64,000 nucleotides of DNA, taken from positions 209,612-273,611 of the forward strand of contig NZ_LMIA01000001.1 in NCBI RefSeq assembly GCF_001428565.1, written 5' to 3'. The notes under the pieces were generated by a model. It was not told the DNA's origin and did no database searches. It saw nothing but the letters and a program-made list of their open reading frames with translations. A program made the position numbers and the translations under genes. Positions 61,197-64,000 of this stretch are shown here, piece after piece (the first letter of the stretch is position 1; every line of letters begins with the position of its first letter). Origin of the DNA: Nocardioides sp. Root190. GTDB taxonomy: Bacteria > Actinomycetota > Actinomycetes > Propionibacteriales > Nocardioidaceae.

Positions 61197-62579
61197 ATGT
61201 TGGTCAGCATCCGCGGCGCACTCGCCGCCCTGGGCGCCACGGTGGCGCTCACCTCCTTCGCCTCGCCCGCCCTTGCTGACGAGACGCCGACCGGCTCGGA
61301 CGACACGTCCCGGGTCGTCGCGCTCACCCAGCCGGGCGTGGTCTACGAGACGATCGAGTTCACGACCCGGGTCTGGAGCGACTACAACCAGGAGTTCATC
61401 AGCGACGAGCCGATCACCGTGCCGTTCACCTGCACCGGCTTCGTGGTGAACCCGGACGGCTGGATCGCGACCGCCGGCCACTGCGTCGACACCGAGCAGG
61501 AGGAGGTCGTCGCCGCGCTGTACGACACGGCGGTCGCCTGGGCGCTGGAGAACTACTACAGCGAGGGCGTCACCGCCGAGGAGGCCCTCGACGACCTCTA
61601 CATCGACGAGGAGGTCCAGCGTGAGGTCTTCGTGACGCTGCCCGCCGCCGTCACGGGCGACGAGCTCGAGAAGGAGCTGCCCGCACGGGTGATCGACGCG
61701 ACGACCTTCGACGAGGGCGACGCGGCGCTGCTCAAGGTCGAGGCCGAGGGGCTCAACGGGCTTCCGCTGGCCGAGGACGACCCGGAGATCGGTGCCGACA
61801 TCACGAGCGTGGGCTACCCCGCGATCATCGAGGGCTACACCGACCACGACCTCGTCCCGACCTTCCAGCCGGGCACGATCAGCTCCTCCAAGACCGTGGG
61901 GTCCGGACTGCTCCCGGTCTACCAGCTCAGCCAGGACCTGCAGGGCGGCATGAGTGGCGGACCGACGGTCAACTCCGACGGCGAGGTGATCGGCGTGATC
62001 AGCGCCGGCTTCGACACCACCGATGTCTCCTACGCCTCACCGATCGGCCGGATCGTCGAGCTGCTGTCCGCAGCAGGGGTGGACCCCGAGCTGTCCGAGA
62101 CGGCGACGGCGTTCCGCGACGGGGTGATGGCCCTGGGCGACGGCGAACGCGCCGAGGCGATCAGCCAGCTGGAGAAGGTCATCGCGGAGCAGCCGCGCAA
62201 CCAGTCCGCCGCCGACCAGCTCGAGCGGGCCGAGGCGCTGCCGGTCGAGGAGAGCTCGGGCGAGGAGTCCTCCGCCGACTCCGCGATCAACTGGACCGTG
62301 GCCGCCATCGCCGGGGGTACGGCGGTCCTGCTCGGGCTGATCATCGCGACCGCGGTCGCGGTGGCCCGGCGCCGGTCCCGCGCCGCCCTCCGCCACCAGG
62401 GCACAGCCGTGTGGCCGCCGACCTCGCCGGCCCCCACCCAGGCGTGGGCGACCGGCCCGGCGCAGCAGTGGGCGCCGCAGCAGGGCCCGCCGGTTGCCCA
62501 GCCGATTGCCCAGCCGGTCGGGTTCACCCCGAGCGGCCCGACGGTGCAGGAGCAGCAGCCGCCGTACGGCTGGCGCTGA
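61197..62579 (+). CDS. Secreted membrane-anchored trypsin-like serine protease
   Basis: The 460-residue protein has a signal peptide with cleavage near ALA-DE (27/28), a trypsin-like domain with H95 (TAGHC), D175 (EGDAALL) and S253 (GGMSGGP), a helical region with a TPR-like run (about 300-335), a transmembrane helix (about 365-388) and a cytoplasmic Pro/Gln-rich tail. It resembles HtrA-like/MarP-type envelope proteases. ATG at 61197 follows GAGGAG. Confidence 0.87.
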   Translation: MLVSIRGALAALGATVALTSFASPALADETPTGSDDTSRVVALTQPGVVYETIEFTTRVWSDYNQEFISDEPITVPFTCTGFVVNPDGWIATAGHCVDTEQEEVVAALYDTAVAWALENYYSEGVTAEEALDDLYIDEEVQREVFVTLPAAVTGDELEKELPARVIDATTFDEGDAALLKVEAEGLNGLPLAEDDPEIGADITSVGYPAIIEGYTDHDLVPTFQPGTISSSKTVGSGLLPVYQLSQDLQGGMSGGPTVNSDGEVIGVISAGFDTTDVSYASPIGRIVELLSAAGVDPELSETATAFRDGVMALGDGERAEAISQLEKVIAEQPRNQSAADQLERAEALPVEESSGEESSADSAINWTVAAIAGGTAVLLGLIIATAVAVARRRSRAALRHQGTAVWPPTSPAPTQAWATGPAQQWAPQQGPPVAQPIAQPVGFTPSGPTVQEQQPPYGWR

Positions 62580-62593
62580 CCGGCCCGCTCGGC

Positions 62594-62634
62594 ACCGTTC
62601 CTCCTTCCTGCTCCGAGCGGGAGGGAGGAACGGT
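62594..62634. terminator. Two-way terminator between protease and LysR gene
   Basis: ACCGTTCCTCC (62594-62604) and GGAGGAACGGT (62624-62634) are perfect arms in the gap between convergent genes. Confidence 0.75.
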
Positions 62635-62645
62635 CGCGTCCGGTG

Positions 62646-63518
62646 TCAGGCCTCGATGCCGATCCGGTCCAGGAAGGCAGCAGCCGCGGGTGAGGGACCG
62701 AACCGGCTCCAGACCACGTGCTCGGTGCGTGCAGGCGCGCCGGTGACAGCGATCCCGACGAGGTCCGGCACCTGGGTCAGGACCATCGACGGCAGCAGCG
62801 CCACAGCCAGGCCGGAGCGAAGGATCCGCGACATCAGGAGCAGGTCGGTGACCTCGAAGGCGACCTCCCGCGTGAGTCCGGCCGCGGCAAAGGCGAGGTC
62901 GCTCTGGCGACGCCCCGGGGATCCGGCCGGGAAGTCGACGAAGGGCTGGTCGGCGAGCTGGGCGAGCCGCAGGCGACGGCGACCGGCGAGGGGGTGATCG
63001 GGGGCGAGCACTGCGCGGTGGCGGTCGCGGGCGAGCTCGCGGCTCTCGACACCGACCGGCTCGGTGTCCTCCGGAAGCCCGAGGAACGCGAGGTCGAGGG
63101 TGCCCGCGACGACCTGGCGCACCGATTCCTCGCTGTTCACCCCGGCCAGTCGGACCTGTACCTGGGGGTGGTCCTCCCGGAAGGACCGCAGGGCCGCGGG
63201 GACGTCGACGGCAGCGACGGTCGGGATCACGCCCACCGCGAGGACGCCGCGGACGACGCCCGTCGTCGCAGCGACCTCGGCGACCGCCCGGTCGGCAGCG
63301 TCGAGGCACTGGCGGGCCACGAGAAGGAACGCCTCACCGGCCACGCTGAGCCGCACCTGGCGACTGGTGCGGTGGAAGAGCCGTACGCCGAGCTCCTGCT
63401 CGAGCCGGGCGACCTGATGGCTGAGTGCCGACTGCACGACGAAACAGCGTTCGGCGGCCCTGGTGAAGCTGCCGAGCTCGGCGACGGCGACGACATACCT
63501 CATCTGCTGGAGCTCCAC
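62646..63518 (-). CDS. LysR-family transcriptional regulator
   Basis: The 290-residue protein has the LysR HTH (GSFTRAAERCFVVQSALSHQVARLEQELGVRLFHRTSR) and a periplasmic-binding-like effector domain. GTG at 63518 puts the HTH at the usual distance. Divergent from the EamA gene across a 78-base gap, so it probably controls that gene and itself. Confidence 0.92.
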   Translation of the reverse strand: MELQQMRYVVAVAELGSFTRAAERCFVVQSALSHQVARLEQELGVRLFHRTSRQVRLSVAGEAFLLVARQCLDAADRAVAEVAATTGVVRGVLAVGVIPTVAAVDVPAALRSFREDHPQVQVRLAGVNSEESVRQVVAGTLDLAFLGLPEDTEPVGVESRELARDRHRAVLAPDHPLAGRRRLRLAQLADQPFVDFPAGSPGRRQSDLAFAAAGLTREVAFEVTDLLLMSRILRSGLAVALLPSMVLTQVPDLVGIAVTGAPARTEHVVWSRFGPSPAAAAFLDRIGIEA

Positions 63519-63596
63519 ACAACCATCGTGATCCACGATCAATCAGATGACAAGCATGTGTTGGACTCATCGATCGATCGAGCGCAGTCTGGAGCC

Positions 63597-64000
63597 ATGA
63601 CCACGACCGCTCTCCCTGCACCGGCGCCCGGCACCTCCGGCACTCCCGGCACCTCGGGCACGGCAGGGGTGACCACAGTGACCGCGCTCGCCCCGATCGT
63701 GTGGGGATCGACGTACCTCGTCACGACCGAGCTGCTCCCCGCGGACCACCCGGTGTTCGCGGGCCTGCTCCGCTCGCTGCCCGCCGGACTGATCCTCTTC
63801 GCCGTGCTGCGCCAATTGCCCCGAGGCGTGTGGTGGTGGCGGGTCCTGGCCCTGGGCGCCCTCAACATCGGGATCTTCTTCCCCCTCCTCTTCGTCGCCG
63901 CCGAGCGCCTGCCCGGCGGAGTGGCGGCGACGGTGGGCGCCATCCAGCCCCTGCTGGTCGTGGCCCTGGCACTGCCCGTGCTCGGCGAACGTCCGGGAGT
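63597..64000 (+). CDS. EamA/DMT-family transporter, N-terminal part
   Basis: About 134 residues are visible before the window ends. After a short Gly-Thr-Ser-Pro-rich tail (GTSGTPGTSGTAG) there are EamA-type helices: LAPIVWGSTYLVTTELLP, LRSLPAGLILFAVL and WRVLALGALNIGIFFPLLFVAA. Such proteins export amino acids or other metabolites. Start ATG at 63597. Confidence 0.85.
   Translation, partial: MTTTALPAPAPGTSGTPGTSGTAGVTTVTALAPIVWGSTYLVTTELLPADHPVFAGLLRSLPAGLILFAVLRQLPRGVWWWRVLALGALNIGIFFPLLFVAAERLPGGVAATVGAIQPLLVVALALPVLGERPG

Noticed and set aside
63597..63670. Repetitive GGCACC-type bases that might suggest a repeat array
   Set aside because: They encode a short Gly-Thr-Ser-Pro tail of the EamA protein; unit and spacing are too irregular for a tandem array or CRISPR.

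Overview
The window is high-GC DNA from an actinobacterium, probably of the Nocardioidaceae. Signs are the GC-rich third codon positions, frequent GTG starts, an Mce/YrbE transporter operon, a WhiB-type regulator, an IdeR/DtxR repressor whose metal ligands all match, and tightly overlapping genes. No rRNA, tRNA, CRISPR array or transposase was seen.

Region 1 (1-28.1 kb) is one catabolic island, nearly all on the minus strand. A styrene-monooxygenase-type pair (styA, styB) is followed without a gap by a complete Mce transporter operon: two YrbE permeases, an Mkl-type ATPase, six Mce proteins, an MMPL protein and a membrane-anchored PPIC rotamase. A MarR gene follows. Next comes a block in the order of isoGHIJ/styGHIJ (CoA-transferase, SDR, two glutathione transferases) plus an aldehyde dehydrogenase, two unusual crotonase-fold proteins and the start of acetyl-CoA synthetase. 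Upstream of styA lie a CoA-disulfide-reductase-like gene, gshB and a divergent gshA, so the island carries its own glutathione synthesis in a phylum that normally uses mycothiol. Two SCP2-like lipid-carrier proteins close it. The likely scheme is epoxidation of styrene or a related alkene, glutathione opening of the epoxide, oxidation, CoA activation and glutathione removal, with the Mce system importing the hydrophobic substrate or handling its membrane effects. Four promoters in the island share CTAAG/CTTAG sites, and three share a near-identical block TTGACYSCTAAG; this suggests one regulon, probably under the local MarR.

Region 2 (28.2-34.2 kb) is accessory DNA: a stand-alone OLD-like ATPase-TOPRIM nuclease (possible phage defence), then a decayed prophage or integrative element with a truncated large terminase, a probable small terminase, a RusA resolvase, a zinc-finger protein, WhiB, an excisionase-like HTH protein and long non-coding stretches.

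Region 3 (34.4-49.6 kb) is ordinary chromosome: DUF2277, Sir2, IdeR, a thioesterase-like protein, a GH13 glucosidase, a MarR-MFS efflux pair with a clear operator, a DUF4279-like protein, a compact minus-strand small-ORF transcription unit, a methionine-type ABC importer, and a TetR-controlled heterodimeric ABC exporter.

Region 4 (49.7-57.8 kb) has a patatin-like lipase and then seven coupled genes (KAS III/OleA-like, metallo-beta-lactamase-fold hydrolase, adenylate-forming ligase, OleD-like reductase, ceramide-glucosyltransferase-like GT, unknown protein, GT1). It looks like an uncharacterised glycolipid pathway.

Region 5 (57.8-64 kb) has a tail-anchored repeat protein, pdxH, a citrate synthase, a secreted trypsin-like protease, and a LysR regulator divergent from an EamA transporter that runs off the end.
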